The notes beneath the pieces were generated by a model. It made no database searches. It was not told the DNA's origin and saw only the letters and a list, made by a program, of their open reading frames with translations. 64,000 nt of DNA, from contig JAWKHX010000010.1 of the NCBI GenBank assembly GCA_041394605.1, positions 62,001-126,000 of the forward strand. The letters are read 5' to 3'. Within the stretch, counting starts at the first letter, position 1, and each line of letters begins with the position of its first letter. Position numbers and translations under genes: made by a program. Below, piece after piece: positions 1-11,744 of the stretch. This DNA is from UBA668 sp041394605. GTDB lineage: Bacteria; Actinomycetota; Acidimicrobiia; Acidimicrobiales; Ilumatobacteraceae.

Positions 1-944
1 CGGCTGCGGCGCACACGCCGGGCTCGTCGTCGTGCCGCAACCTGCTGGAGGCCTTCGCCGACCATGTGGTCTCGTTCGTCGACCGCACTGCCATCCGGCC
101 GCTGCGGGTGGTGGCCGACACCGCCAACGGCATGGGCGGCCTGGTGGTGCCCGCCGTCTTCGAGCGCATTCCCCAGGTGACCTTGGAAGTGATGTACGGG
201 GAACTGGACGGCACGTTCCCCAACCACCCGGCGGATCCGCTGCAGCCCGCCAACCAGCGCGACCTGCAGGCCCGCGTGGTGGCCGGCGGCTTCGACGTGG
301 GCCTGGCCTTCGACGGCGATGCGGACCGGGTGTTCGTGGTGGACGAACTGGGCCGTGGCCTGAGCGGCTCGGTCACCACGGCGCTGCTCGCCACGTCGGT
401 GCTGCGCGCCAACCCCGGCGCGACCATCCTGCACAACCTCATCTGTTCGCGGACGGTGCCGGAGGTCGTGCGCGAGCACGGCGGCGTGCCGGTGCGCACC
501 AAGGTCGGCCACAGCTTCATCAAGCAGCGGATGCTGGAGACCGGCGCCGTCTTCGGCGGTGAGCACTCCGCCCACTACTACTTCCTGCGCAACTTCCGGG
601 CAGACAGCGGCCTGATCGCGGCCATGATGGTGCTCGGCGAGATGAGCACCACCAACACGGCGCTGTCCGTCGCTCGCAAGCCGTTCGAGCGGTATTCGTC
701 GAGCGGCGAGATCAACACGGCAGTGGACGACCCGCAGGCCGTCATCGAGCGGGTCGCCGCCGAGTTCAGCGGCTTCGCCCAGGACCGTCTGGACGGCCTC
801 ACGGTGGACTGCGGCCCGTGGTGGTTCAACCTGCGCCCCTCCAACACCGAACCGCTCCTGCGCCTCAACCTCGAGGCGCCCAACCGGGACGACTGCGATC
901 AGCGGGTGGCCGAACTGCTGGCCCTGATCACCAGCCTGCCCTGA
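1..944 (+). CDS. manB: Phosphomannomutase/phosphoglucomutase, C-terminal part (5' end outside window)
   Basis: The frame is open from base 3, so the true start lies upstream; a GTG at 66 is internal. The protein belongs to the alpha-D-phosphohexomutase family, which interconverts mannose-6-phosphate and mannose-1-phosphate (or the glucose equivalents) in the cytoplasm to supply GDP-mannose. Visible landmarks are the metal loop FDGDADR (about base 310), the sugar-binding loop GEHSAHYYF (about 560) and the C-terminal phosphate loop RPSNTEP (about 835). The active-site serine loop is outside the window. In the sugar loop the usual GE-x-SGH reads GEHSAH, a conservative change. A Trm112-like gene follows and ahcY lies downstream; both are familiar neighbours of manB in Actinobacteria. 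Whether mannose or glucose phosphate is preferred cannot be told from this part. Confidence 0.9.
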   Translation, partial: AAAHTPGSSSCRNLLEAFADHVVSFVDRTAIRPLRVVADTANGMGGLVVPAVFERIPQVTLEVMYGELDGTFPNHPADPLQPANQRDLQARVVAGGFDVGLAFDGDADRVFVVDELGRGLSGSVTTALLATSVLRANPGATILHNLICSRTVPEVVREHGGVPVRTKVGHSFIKQRMLETGAVFGGEHSAHYYFLRNFRADSGLIAAMMVLGEMSTTNTALSVARKPFERYSSSGEINTAVDDPQAVIERVAAEFSGFAQDRLDGLTVDCGPWWFNLRPSNTEPLLRLNLEAPNRDDCDQRVAELLALITSLP

Positions 945-967
945 CCGTCAGCCTGTAGGAGGCAACC

Positions 968-1204
968 ATGTCACTGGACCCGCGCCTCGTGGCCGTCCTC
1001 GCCTGCCCGGTGGACAAGGGCCCGCTGTACTACCTCGGCGACGAGGGTGGCCTGTACAACCCGCGCCTGCGCCGCCGCTACCTGGTGCGCGAGGGCATTC
1101 CGGTGATGCTGCCCGACGAGGCCGAGGACGTGCCGGCCGCGGAGGCCGACGCCCTGGACGCCCGCATCGCCGCCGGCGAACTGGTGCCCACCTTCGCCGC
1201 CTGA
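968..1204 (+). CDS. Trm112-family small protein
   Basis: A 78-residue protein that starts at an ATG five bases after a clear AGGAGG ribosome-binding site (957-962). It opens with the family pattern DPRLVAVLACPVDKGPL and continues with YLVREGIPVMLPDEA, which matches the Trm112/UPF0434 fold. Eukaryotic and archaeal members activate methyltransferases; the bacterial role is unsettled. Only one cysteine of the usual zinc pair is visible (CPVDKG instead of CPxCKG), so zinc binding is doubtful. It lies 23 bases after manB and is probably co-transcribed with it, as in other actinobacteria. Confidence 0.85.
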   Translation: MSLDPRLVAVLACPVDKGPLYYLGDEGGLYNPRLRRRYLVREGIPVMLPDEAEDVPAAEADALDARIAAGELVPTFAA

Positions 1205-1253
1205 CGCCCATCAAGCGGCCGGGCCGCGACCCGTTCCCCCGCGGGCCTGCTGG

Positions 1254-1269
1254 TAGCCTCCGTGGTCAC
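1254..1269 (+). promoter_or_regulatory. -10 box TAGCCT before secreted-protein gene
   Basis: TAGCCT at 1254-1259 lies 10 bases before the ATG at 1270 and there is no Shine-Dalgarno sequence between, so the mRNA probably has a very short or no leader. Confidence 0.5.
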
Positions 1270-2721
1270 ATGAAGCACCCCCTGCGTCTGCTGTTCGTCG
1301 CCGGTCTCGTGTCGGTGTCCTCCGTCATCCTGCCCGGCGCGCCTGCGGGCGCGCCGGTGGCATCCGCCGCGGGCTGCAGCTACTGCGCCGGTGGCGAGTA
1401 CCACCCCATCACGCCGGTGCGGATCTTCGATTCGCGGACCCTCGAGGCCGTGCCCGAGTTGCCGATCAACGACGTCGCTCCCCTCGGCGCCAAGCCGCTC
1501 GGCACCAACGACCCAACGTTCAACGTGCAACTGCTGGGCATGGGCGACGGGTTCGAGAACCCGTGGGTACCCACCGACGAGGGCATCAACGAGGCAGACA
1601 TCCTGGCAGTCGCCGTCAGCATCACGGTCATCTCGCCCACGGTGCGCGGCTACATGGGTGCCTATCCTGCGGGCAGCACGTCGGGCACGTCCGTGCTCAA
1701 CTTCGGTGCCGGCCAGACGGTGGCCAACCTCACCATCGTGCGCCCGGGCACGGGCGGCGAGCTGACGCTGTGGATGCACGGCGACGCCGCGGGCAGCGCC
1801 GACGTGGCCATCGACGTCTACGGCTGGATCAGCACGTCCGGTTACCTCGGGTTCGACGGTGTGGAGTCCGCGGACGAACGCGGCGGGCGGCTCATCCCGG
1901 TCGGCCCCGGCCGGGTGTTCGACAACCGGCCAGGGACGCTCGGGCCGCAGGGGGTCCAGGAGATCGCCATCCGCGGCGCGGACACCGTGGTCGACCCGAT
2001 CATCACGGACATCGTGCCCGACAGCGCCGATGTGGAAGGTGTGGTGGTCAACATCACGGCCGTGCAGCCCACGGCCACCACCTTCATCAGCGCCCTGCCC
2101 GAGAACCCCGTCGGCATGCCCACCACCTCGAACGTCAACGTGCCCGCCGGGGCCATCAAGGCCAACATGGCGATGGTGCCCGTCGGGGCGGACGGCAAGA
2201 TCCGGCTGTACAACCACAGCGGCAACGTCAAGCTGATCGTGGACGTGGTGGCCTACATCCTGAAGGGCACCGACGAGACCCGCGCCGGTCGGGTGATCCC
2301 GCTCACCGCGCCGTTCCGGGCGCTGGACACCCGGCAGCCGGAGTTCGGCGGGGTGCCGCTGGGGCCGGGTGCAGCGGAGGACTGGGACTTCGCCCCGTTC
2401 GCCGACAGCGTGTCCATCGGCGGCGTGCCGGTGGGCCACCAGGCCGGCCTCATCGGCAACCTCACCAACGCCAAGCTCACCCGCCAGTACCCCACGGTGG
2501 GCGTCACCAGCTACCTCACGGTGTACCCCACGCCGGCGGTCAACGGCCCTCCGCCCACGGCGTCCAACCTCAACACGGTGGAGAGCGTCACCTCGGATCC
2601 GAAGGCCGTGCCGAACATGGCGCTCATCCGCTACAGCGACGATCTGAAGGTGCGGGTGTTCAACTACCAGGGGTACGCCCACTACATCCTGGACGTCAGT
2701 GCCGTCATCCTCGCCGATTGA
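1270..2721 (+). CDS. Secreted protein with three tandem FDSR/LDTR-type repeats
   Basis: A 483-residue protein with a Sec signal peptide (about residues 1-34, ending near ASAAG). The mature part is three diverged repeats. Each opens with a strand carrying a DxR signature: VRIFDSR, GRVFDNRPG and FRALDTRQ. Each continues with a segment like VVNITAVQPTATTF, then a Ser/Asn-containing strand (SNVNV, SNLNT), and ends in a strand like VDVVAYI, IDVYGWI or LDVSAVI. Repeats of this kind recur in extracellular proteins of environmental actinobacteria and look like beta-sandwich or propeller blades; no enzymatic motif is visible. It sits between the Trm112-like gene and ahcY and has its own -10 box. Function is not known; an envelope or adhesion role is a guess. 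Confidence 0.75.
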   Translation: MKHPLRLLFVAGLVSVSSVILPGAPAGAPVASAAGCSYCAGGEYHPITPVRIFDSRTLEAVPELPINDVAPLGAKPLGTNDPTFNVQLLGMGDGFENPWVPTDEGINEADILAVAVSITVISPTVRGYMGAYPAGSTSGTSVLNFGAGQTVANLTIVRPGTGGELTLWMHGDAAGSADVAIDVYGWISTSGYLGFDGVESADERGGRLIPVGPGRVFDNRPGTLGPQGVQEIAIRGADTVVDPIITDIVPDSADVEGVVVNITAVQPTATTFISALPENPVGMPTTSNVNVPAGAIKANMAMVPVGADGKIRLYNHSGNVKLIVDVVAYILKGTDETRAGRVIPLTAPFRALDTRQPEFGGVPLGPGAAEDWDFAPFADSVSIGGVPVGHQAGLIGNLTNAKLTRQYPTVGVTSYLTVYPTPAVNGPPPTASNLNTVESVTSDPKAVPNMALIRYSDDLKVRVFNYQGYAHYILDVSAVILAD

Positions 2722-2726
2722 CGGCG

Positions 2727-2814
2727 TAGGCTAGGCCCGCCTGGGCTGATCAGAGGGCTGCCAGTTGGCACCGGCCCGGTTCCATCCATCTATCCGTTCC
2801 CGGAGGAACCACCC
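2727..2814 (+). promoter_or_regulatory. ahcY promoter, leader and ribosome-binding site
   Basis: A -10-like TAGGCT lies at 2727-2732, then a leader of about 75 bases with a short hairpin (TGCCA-GT-TGGCA) and a strong GGAGGAA site 7 bases before the ATG at 2815. It is one of the few genes here with a real leader. I could not match the leader to a known SAM or SAH riboswitch core. Confidence 0.45.
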
Positions 2815-4275
<1,461 letters not shown>

Positions 4276-4321
4276 CGCCGGTCGCCCCGGTGGTTTCTGG
4301 GGCTGAATCTCACCGTTTCCC

Positions 4322-4371
4322 GAACTGGGGCTGGATCGTTGCGGCTTCCGCAACGATCCGGACCCCAGTTC
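4322..4371. terminator. Long bidirectional hairpin between convergent genes
   Basis: Nested perfect arms: 4322-4330 pairs with 4363-4371 (9 bp) and 4333-4344 with 4348-4359 (12 bp, loop CTT), separated by a small 2/3-base internal loop. It lies between the ahcY stop (4275) and the stop of the minus-strand gene (4376). No U-tract follows on either side, which is common for GC-rich actinobacterial terminators. Confidence 0.75.
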
Positions 4372-4375
4372 CGCG

Positions 4376-4996
4376 TCACGAGGGCGGACGTTGCCGACAC
4401 CAGAAGTCAGCCGGGTCGCAGTCGTGCAGCCGACACTCCTCGTCCTTCAACTCCAGCAGCCGGTTCCAGCGAGGATCCGATCGGTGCCGGTGGACGAGGG
4501 CCGTGGCGAGCGCGAGGTCCATCCCGGCGAGATGGTCCAGCGGCCCGTCGCCGATGGCGTCCAGCCCACCGTCGTCGGCAACCTCCACCATCGCCTCGAT
4601 GGCCGCTGAGTACACGGCAGGCTGCAGACCCTCCCCGAGGAACCCTGTCAGATCCAGCCACGTGGGGGTGTAGCCCTCGGGGTGCTCGAGCAGCACGTAT
4701 CGCCGGCCGAACTCCTCAGCACCGATCGCCTCGACGGCGGTCTCGACGCCGAGCCAGTCGGCGACGAGCGCGAGCAGCGCGTCGTCCTGCGCAGCGAGCG
4801 TCAGCAGCGTCGGCCTGGCCTCCTCGGCGACGGTGAGGGCGGCGGGCCTGTACCACTCGACCTCCGATTCGGCGACGGCGGCGAGGAAGAGCACGCAACC
4901 CCGTGGGTCGGCGCGGATGGCGTCCTCCAGCGCGGCTGCTCCGGCGGCGGACCGCCACCACGCGGCGACGAGCGCTTCGAAGTCGTACGAGCCCAC
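4376..4996 (-). CDS. Hypothetical protein (DUF6869-like possible)
   Basis: A 206-residue soluble, acidic, helix-rich protein that I do not recognise with confidence. The N-terminus (FEALVAAWWRSAAG) and the later Trp and Asp-rich stretch (LAGMDLALATALVHRHR) resemble small uncharacterised actinobacterial proteins grouped around DUF6869. There is no signal peptide, membrane segment or catalytic motif. The GTG start was chosen because a TACAGT box lies 6 bases upstream. It is convergent with ahcY and shares a terminator hairpin with it. Confidence 0.6.
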   Translation of the reverse strand: MGSYDFEALVAAWWRSAAGAAALEDAIRADPRGCVLFLAAVAESEVEWYRPAALTVAEEARPTLLTLAAQDDALLALVADWLGVETAVEAIGAEEFGRRYVLLEHPEGYTPTWLDLTGFLGEGLQPAVYSAAIEAMVEVADDGGLDAIGDGPLDHLAGMDLALATALVHRHRSDPRWNRLLELKDEECRLHDCDPADFWCRQRPPS

Positions 4997-5008
4997 GGGC
5001 GGACTGTA
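4997..5008 (-). promoter_or_regulatory. -10 box TACAGT, leaderless spacing
   Basis: On the minus strand TACAGT (5008-5003) is followed after 6 bases by the GTG start at 4996, with no ribosome-binding site between. Confidence 0.5.
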
Positions 5009-5014
5009 CCGACG

Positions 5015-5653
5015 TCAGTGGGCGGTCGCGAGGACGGTGCGGTCGTTGCGCAGGCGAAGGCGGGGGAGGAAGTACTGCACCACCGGGCCGATGCCGAACG
5101 CGAAGACGGCGGTCCCGACGCCGACGTTGCCGCCGAGCACGATGCCGACGACCAGCACCACTGCCTCGATGCCGGTGCGGGCCAGGCGGACGCTGTGGCC
5201 GCGCTTGGCCAGGCCGAGCATCAGGCCGTCGCGCGGGCCGCTGCCCAGGCCGGCGCCGATGTACAGGCCGGAGCCGAAGCCGATGGCCAGCAGGCCGCCG
5301 GCAAGGTACGCCACTCGCAGCGCCAGCACGTCGGTGTGGGGGAGCGAGTCGCCCAGCAGGAACACCACCAGGCCGATCTCGACGGCGTTCAGCAGGGTGC
5401 CCCAGCCCATCCGTTCCCGGAGCGGGATCCACAGGAGCAGGATGAAGACGCCCGTGATCTCGATGACCAGGCCCACGTCGATGCCGGTGTGGCGCTCCAC
5501 CCCGAGGTGGAAGACGTCCCACGGCGCGGCGCCCAGTTCCGACGTGATGAACATGTCGATCCCCAGCCCGAACAGGGCGAGGCCGACGATGCAGCGCACG
5601 AACCGCTCCACCAGGCGGTCCTCGGGGAGTGGGAGGAAGATCCGGCGCAGCAC
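5015..5653 (-). CDS. YczE/YitT-type integral membrane protein
   Basis: A 212-residue protein with about five hydrophobic helices. The hallmark is in the first loop, GLGIDMFITSELGAAPWDVFHLG, which matches the conserved LGxxPWDV pattern of the YczE/YyaS/YitT family. A second glycine-rich motif, GSGLYIGAGLGSGPRDG, repeats it, as expected for an internally duplicated carrier-like fold. Family members are of unknown transport function; B. subtilis YczE affects surfactin and bacillaene production. The GTG start is supported by a TAGCGT box 7 bases before it (5661-5666). It ends 18 bases before the GTG of the next minus-strand gene but that gene has its own promoter. Confidence 0.8.
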   Translation of the reverse strand: MLRRIFLPLPEDRLVERFVRCIVGLALFGLGIDMFITSELGAAPWDVFHLGVERHTGIDVGLVIEITGVFILLLWIPLRERMGWGTLLNAVEIGLVVFLLGDSLPHTDVLALRVAYLAGGLLAIGFGSGLYIGAGLGSGPRDGLMLGLAKRGHSVRLARTGIEAVVLVVGIVLGGNVGVGTAVFAFGIGPVVQYFLPRLRLRNDRTVLATAH

Positions 5654-5666
5654 CCGCCCGACGCTA
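5654..5666 (-). promoter_or_regulatory. -10 box TAGCGT, leaderless spacing
   Basis: TAGCGT on the minus strand (5666-5661), 7 bases before the GTG start at 5653 of the YczE-like gene. Confidence 0.5.
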
Positions 5667-5753
5667 CCGGCCCTGCCGCACCAGGGCCGAGCGAGTTCCG
5701 GGTGCCCCTACCACCTGGAAACCCTGTCACACCCCTCTGGTACTCATGCAGGC

Positions 5754-6506
5754 ATGCTGTTCACGTCCCACTGCGCCGGCTGCAACGAGCCCGGCCCGCT
5801 GCTGTGCCACCGCTGCCGGTTCTCCCTGGCGGCCGCACCCGGCCAGGTGCCCGTACCCGGCGTCCACGCCGCCCTCCCGTTCGACGGAGTGGCCCGTCAG
5901 GTCGTCCTGTCGCTCAAGTACCGCAACCGTCGCCGGCTGGCCCGCCACCTGGCCCGCCTGATGGTCCGTCGCGGTGGCCTCGGCCGGGTGGACGTGGTCA
6001 CGTGGGCGCCCACCAGTGCCCGCCATGTGCGGGCCCGCGGGTTCGACCAGGCGGAACTTCTGGCCACGGCCGTGGCGCGCGAGCTGCGGGTCCCGTGCCG
6101 GCGGCTGCTCTACCGGGCGCACGGCGCGGCGCCGCAGACGGGCCGCAGCCGGGAGGAACGGCTGCACGGCCCGTCGTTCCGTGCCCGTCCGCCGCGTGAT
6201 GGGCTGCGGGTGCTGCTGGTGGACGACGTGGTCACCACGGGGGCCACACTGGCGGCCGCCCGCGACGCACTGCTATCGGCGGGGATCGGCGAGGTCGTGT
6301 GCCTGGCCGCCGCGGCCACGCCCAGCGGCCGGGCTCAGGTGTCCAGGCCGGCCCACCCGCGCACGGTGGCGATGGCCCCGCTGGGGTCCTCCTCCACCAG
6401 CACCCCGCGGATCCCCACACCGGCGGCAGCCACCACGTTGGTCTCCACGTCGTCGAGGAAGGCGGTGCGGCTGGCCTCGGCGCCCAGCCTGGCCAAGGCC
6501 AGTTGA
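5754..6506 (+). CDS. comF: ComF-family phosphoribosyltransferase-like protein
   Basis: A 250-residue protein. An N-terminal zinc ribbon (CAGC...CHRC, residues about 7-22) precedes a type I phosphoribosyltransferase fold. Conserved parts are KYRNRRRLARHLA, the segment ARGFDQAELLA and the PRPP loop VLLVDDVVTTGATL. ComF proteins act in the cytosol in uptake and recombination of transforming DNA in competent bacteria, but most homologues have no tested role. The chosen ATG has TACTCA 7 bases upstream. The frame does not stop at the usual family end (near CLAAAATP) but runs on for about 60 residues antisense to the HAD gene, overlapping it by 172 bases. A ComF gene just upstream of secA is normal in actinobacteria. 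Confidence 0.85.
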   Translation: MLFTSHCAGCNEPGPLLCHRCRFSLAAAPGQVPVPGVHAALPFDGVARQVVLSLKYRNRRRLARHLARLMVRRGGLGRVDVVTWAPTSARHVRARGFDQAELLATAVARELRVPCRRLLYRAHGAAPQTGRSREERLHGPSFRARPPRDGLRVLLVDDVVTTGATLAAARDALLSAGIGEVVCLAAAATPSGRAQVSRPAHPRTVAMAPLGSSSTSTPRIPTPAAATTLVSTSSRKAVRLASAPSLAKAS

Positions 6507-6979
6507 TAGATGGCCGGGTTGGGCTTGCGCAGGCCCACCTCGTGGCTGTCCACCACGTCGTCGAACCACTCGTCGAACGGCATCATCGACCGCCAGCGGT
6601 CGCGGAACTCCAGCACATTGTTGGTCAGCACACCCAGGCGCAGGCCGGCGGCCCGCAGGTCCTGCACCAACGCCACCATCGGCTCGCTGCGCGTGAACTC
6701 CACGGTCACCGGCGCACCGGGCGGCGGCGGCTTCAGCTCGATCCCGGCCGCCTCCAGCGCGGCCCGGTTCAAGCGGCGGTTCTCCTCCAGGGTGATCTCG
6801 CCGCGCTCCAGCCGGTGCCAGGGGTGGTCGCCGTCCTCGCCGTAGTCGCCCACGAAGATGCGGGTCACCACCTCGGGGTCGGCGTGGGGGAAGCGGCTGG
6901 CGAAGTCGGCGTGGCGCCCGTTGGCGGCCAGCACCCCGCCCACGTCGAAGATCACCGTGTCGATCAGCCGGTCGCTCAT
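6335..6979 (-). CDS. HAD-family hydrolase (subfamily IA)
   Basis: A 214-residue cytoplasmic haloacid-dehalogenase-type phosphatase. Motif I is VIFDVGGVLA near residue 9; the second Asp of DxD is replaced by Gly, as in epoxide-hydrolase-like and FMN-phosphatase-like members. Motif II is LGVLTNN, motif III is the Lys in VGLRKPNPAIYQLA, and motif IV is TAFLDDVETNVVAA. The substrate cannot be read from sequence. It is divergent from secA and convergent with comF, whose frame overlaps its 3' third. A weak -10-like CAGACT lies 8 bases before the ATG. Confidence 0.85.
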   Translation of the reverse strand: MSDRLIDTVIFDVGGVLAANGRHADFASRFPHADPEVVTRIFVGDYGEDGDHPWHRLERGEITLEENRRLNRAALEAAGIELKPPPPGAPVTVEFTRSEPMVALVQDLRAAGLRLGVLTNNVLEFRDRWRSMMPFDEWFDDVVDSHEVGLRKPNPAIYQLALARLGAEASRTAFLDDVETNVVAAAGVGIRGVLVEEDPSGAIATVRGWAGLDT

Positions 6980-7054
6980 GGCCGCCGAGTCTGGCCGCTG
7001 CCGGCCACCGGTCACGACCCGGAGCGGTGCCAAGGTCCGGGAACCCCCCACCGG

Positions 7055-7070
7055 TAGGCTTGGCACCCGC
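7055..7070 (+). promoter_or_regulatory. secA promoter -10 box TAGGCT
   Basis: TAGGCT at 7055-7060, 10 bases before the ATG at 7071, with no Shine-Dalgarno sequence between them. This decided the secA start over in-frame upstream codons. Confidence 0.55.
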
Positions 7071-9863
<2,793 letters not shown>

Positions 9864-9875
9864 ACCGGTGGCCGC

Positions 9876-10976
9876 ATGCGTGACTTCTCCGACGAACTGA
9901 AGGACCTGCGCCGCCGTCTCGGCGAGGCCGAGGGCTACCTCAAGATCACCGCCGGCCGGGCGCGCCTGGCCGAGCTGGAGATGGAGGTCGCCCGCCCCGA
10001 CCTGTGGGACGACCAGGAGCTGGCGAAGAAGGTCAACGCCGAGTACGCCAACGTCAAGGCCGACGTGGACACGTTCGACGCGCTCAACCGCGAGCTGGAG
10101 GATGCCGAGGTCCTGCACGAGATGGCCCGCGAGCTGGACGACGAGTCGCAGGAGGGCGACATCGCCGCTGCCTGCGCGTCGGTGAACCAGCAGCTGCGCC
10201 AGCTGGACCTGCGCAGCCTGTTCACCGGCGAGCACGACGAGGCTGACTGCATCGTGCAGATCAACGCCAAGGACGGCGGGGTGGACGCCCAGGACTGGAG
10301 CGAGATCCTGCTGCGGATGTACAGCCGCTGGGCCGAGCGCCGCGGGTTCACGGTGGAGGTGGACGAAGTCAGCGAGGGCACCGAAGCCGGCATCCTTTCC
10401 GCCGAGTTCACCATCACCGGGCGCTACGCCTACGGCCTGATGACCGCCGAGCGGGGCACCCACCGCCTGGTGCGGATCAGCCCGTTCGACAACCAGGGCC
10501 GCCGCCAGACCAGCTTCGCCGCCGTGCAGGTCTGGCCGGTGATGGACGCCCCCGACGTGGAGATCAACGAGGCCGACATCCGCATGGAGGTCTTCCGGGC
10601 CAGCGGCGCTGGTGGCCAGCACATCAACAAGACGTCCTCCGCCGTGCGGCTCATCCACGAGCCCACCGGGCTGGTGGCGGCCAGCCAGGAGGAACGCAGC
10701 CAGCTGCAGAACCGTGAGAAGGCGATGAACCGCCTGAAGGCGATGCTGGCGGCGAAGATCGAAGAAGAGCATGAGGCCGAACTGGCTCGCATCGCCGGCC
10801 GCCAGGCCCAGGTGGGCTGGGGCAGCCAGATCCGCTCCTACGTGCTCCAGCCGTACCAGATGGTGAAGGACCTGCGCACCGAGGTGGAGACCAGCCAGGT
10901 GGATGCCGTGCTGGACGGCGACATCGACGAGTTCATGGAGGGCTACCTCCGCTGGCGCCGGCGGGAAGCCGAATGA
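9876..10976 (+). CDS. prfB: Peptide chain release factor 2
   Basis: A 366-residue class I release factor that reads UGA and UAA stop codons and triggers peptide release. The codon-recognition tripeptide SPF is in RISPFDNQGRR, and the catalytic GGQ loop SGAGGQHINKT has its GGQ at residues 246-248. There is no in-frame UGA near the start and no CTTTGA slip site, so the programmed +1 frameshift that regulates many RF2 genes is absent. It is followed by the ftsE promoter region; prfB next to ftsEX is the normal actinobacterial order. Confidence 0.97.
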   Translation: MRDFSDELKDLRRRLGEAEGYLKITAGRARLAELEMEVARPDLWDDQELAKKVNAEYANVKADVDTFDALNRELEDAEVLHEMARELDDESQEGDIAAACASVNQQLRQLDLRSLFTGEHDEADCIVQINAKDGGVDAQDWSEILLRMYSRWAERRGFTVEVDEVSEGTEAGILSAEFTITGRYAYGLMTAERGTHRLVRISPFDNQGRRQTSFAAVQVWPVMDAPDVEINEADIRMEVFRASGAGGQHINKTSSAVRLIHEPTGLVAASQEERSQLQNREKAMNRLKAMLAAKIEEEHEAELARIAGRQAQVGWGSQIRSYVLQPYQMVKDLRTEVETSQVDAVLDGDIDEFMEGYLRWRRREAE

Positions 10977-11009
10977 CGAGGGTGCCGCTGCGCGGGCAGC
11001 CCCCGGCAG

Positions 11010-11023
11010 TAGCGTTGCGCATC
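11010..11023 (+). promoter_or_regulatory. ftsEX promoter -10 box TAGCGT
   Basis: TAGCGT at 11010-11015 is 8 bases before a GTG (11024) that opens a 15-codon frame running into the ftsE start. The ftsE ATG itself is 52 bases away and has its own GGAGGAG ribosome-binding site. Confidence 0.5.
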
Positions 11024-11071
11024 GTGCACTTGGGCGGGCGGCTCACGGCTCGTGGAGGAGCCATCGCATGA
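11024..11071 (+). CDS. Leaderless 15-codon open frame overlapping the ftsE start
   Basis: GTG followed by 14 sense codons and TGA; the product would be MHLGGRLTARGGAIA. The TGA (11069-11071) overlaps the ftsE ATG (11068-11070) as ATGA. The GTG has leaderless spacing from a TAGCGT box, while the ftsE Shine-Dalgarno site lies inside the frame. It would work as a coupling leader peptide rather than a functional protein. No homology can be judged at this length. Confidence 0.4.
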   Translation: MHLGGRLTARGGAIA

Positions 11072-11744
11072 TTCGACTCGACAACGTCACCAAGTCGTAC
11101 TCCACCGAGGTTACTGCCCTGAAGGGGGCCAGCTTCGACATCGCCAAGGGCGAGTTCGTGTTCCTCGTGGGGCCGTCCGGCTCGGGCAAGAGCACCCTGC
11201 TGCGGCTGATGAACCGCCAGGAGCGCCCGGAGAAGGGCGCCGTCTGGGTGGCCGGCCGCAACATCAACGAGATGCCGGACTCCAAGGTGCCGCACCTGCG
11301 CCGCAACATCGGCAACATCTTCCAGGATTACAAGCTGCTGCTCAACAAGACGGTGTTCGAGAACGTCGCGTTCGCGTTGGAGGTCATCGGCCGGCCGCGC
11401 CACGTCATCCGCCAGCAGGTGCCGGCGGTGCTGGACCTCGTGGGTCTCGGTGGCAAGCAGGACCGCTTCCCCGACCAGCTGTCCGGTGGCGAGCAGCAGC
11501 GCGGGTCGATCGCAAGGGCCTTTGTCAACCGGCCGCTGATCCTGCTGGCCGACGAGCCCACCGGCAACCTGGACCCCGCCACCGGCGAGGGCATCATGCG
11601 CCTGCTGGACCGGATCAACAAGACCGGCACCACCGTCGTGATGGCCACCCACGACACCCGCATCGTCAACATGATGCGCAAGCGCGCCATCCAGCTCGAC
11701 CGCGGTGTCATCGTGCGCGACCAGGCCCGAGGGTGTACGAATGA
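11068..11744 (+). CDS. ftsE: Cell division ATP-binding protein FtsE (apparent one-base deletion near the 3' end)
   Basis: A cytoplasmic ATPase of the FtsEX complex, which activates cell-wall hydrolases at the septum. Walker A GPSGSGKST is at residues 35-43, the ABC signature is LSGGEQQRGSIARA, Walker B is ILLADEPTGNLD, and the H-loop is MATHD. The start has GGAGGAG just upstream. In the given sequence the frame has no stop at the normal end. Adding one G to the GGG at 11731-11733 gives ARGVYE and a TGA (11742-11744) that overlaps the ftsX ATG as ATGA, the standard ftsE/ftsX junction. Without it the frame runs on into the C-terminal frame of ftsX. A sequence error is the likeliest cause. Confidence 0.93.

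Noticed and set aside
2733..2814. Possible SAM/SAH riboswitch in the ahcY leader
   Set aside because: Only a small hairpin is visible; I could not place the conserved core of any known class. A covariance-model search would decide.
9876..9960. Programmed +1 frameshift in prfB
   Set aside because: No in-frame UGA and no CTTTGA slip site occur; the gene is continuous.
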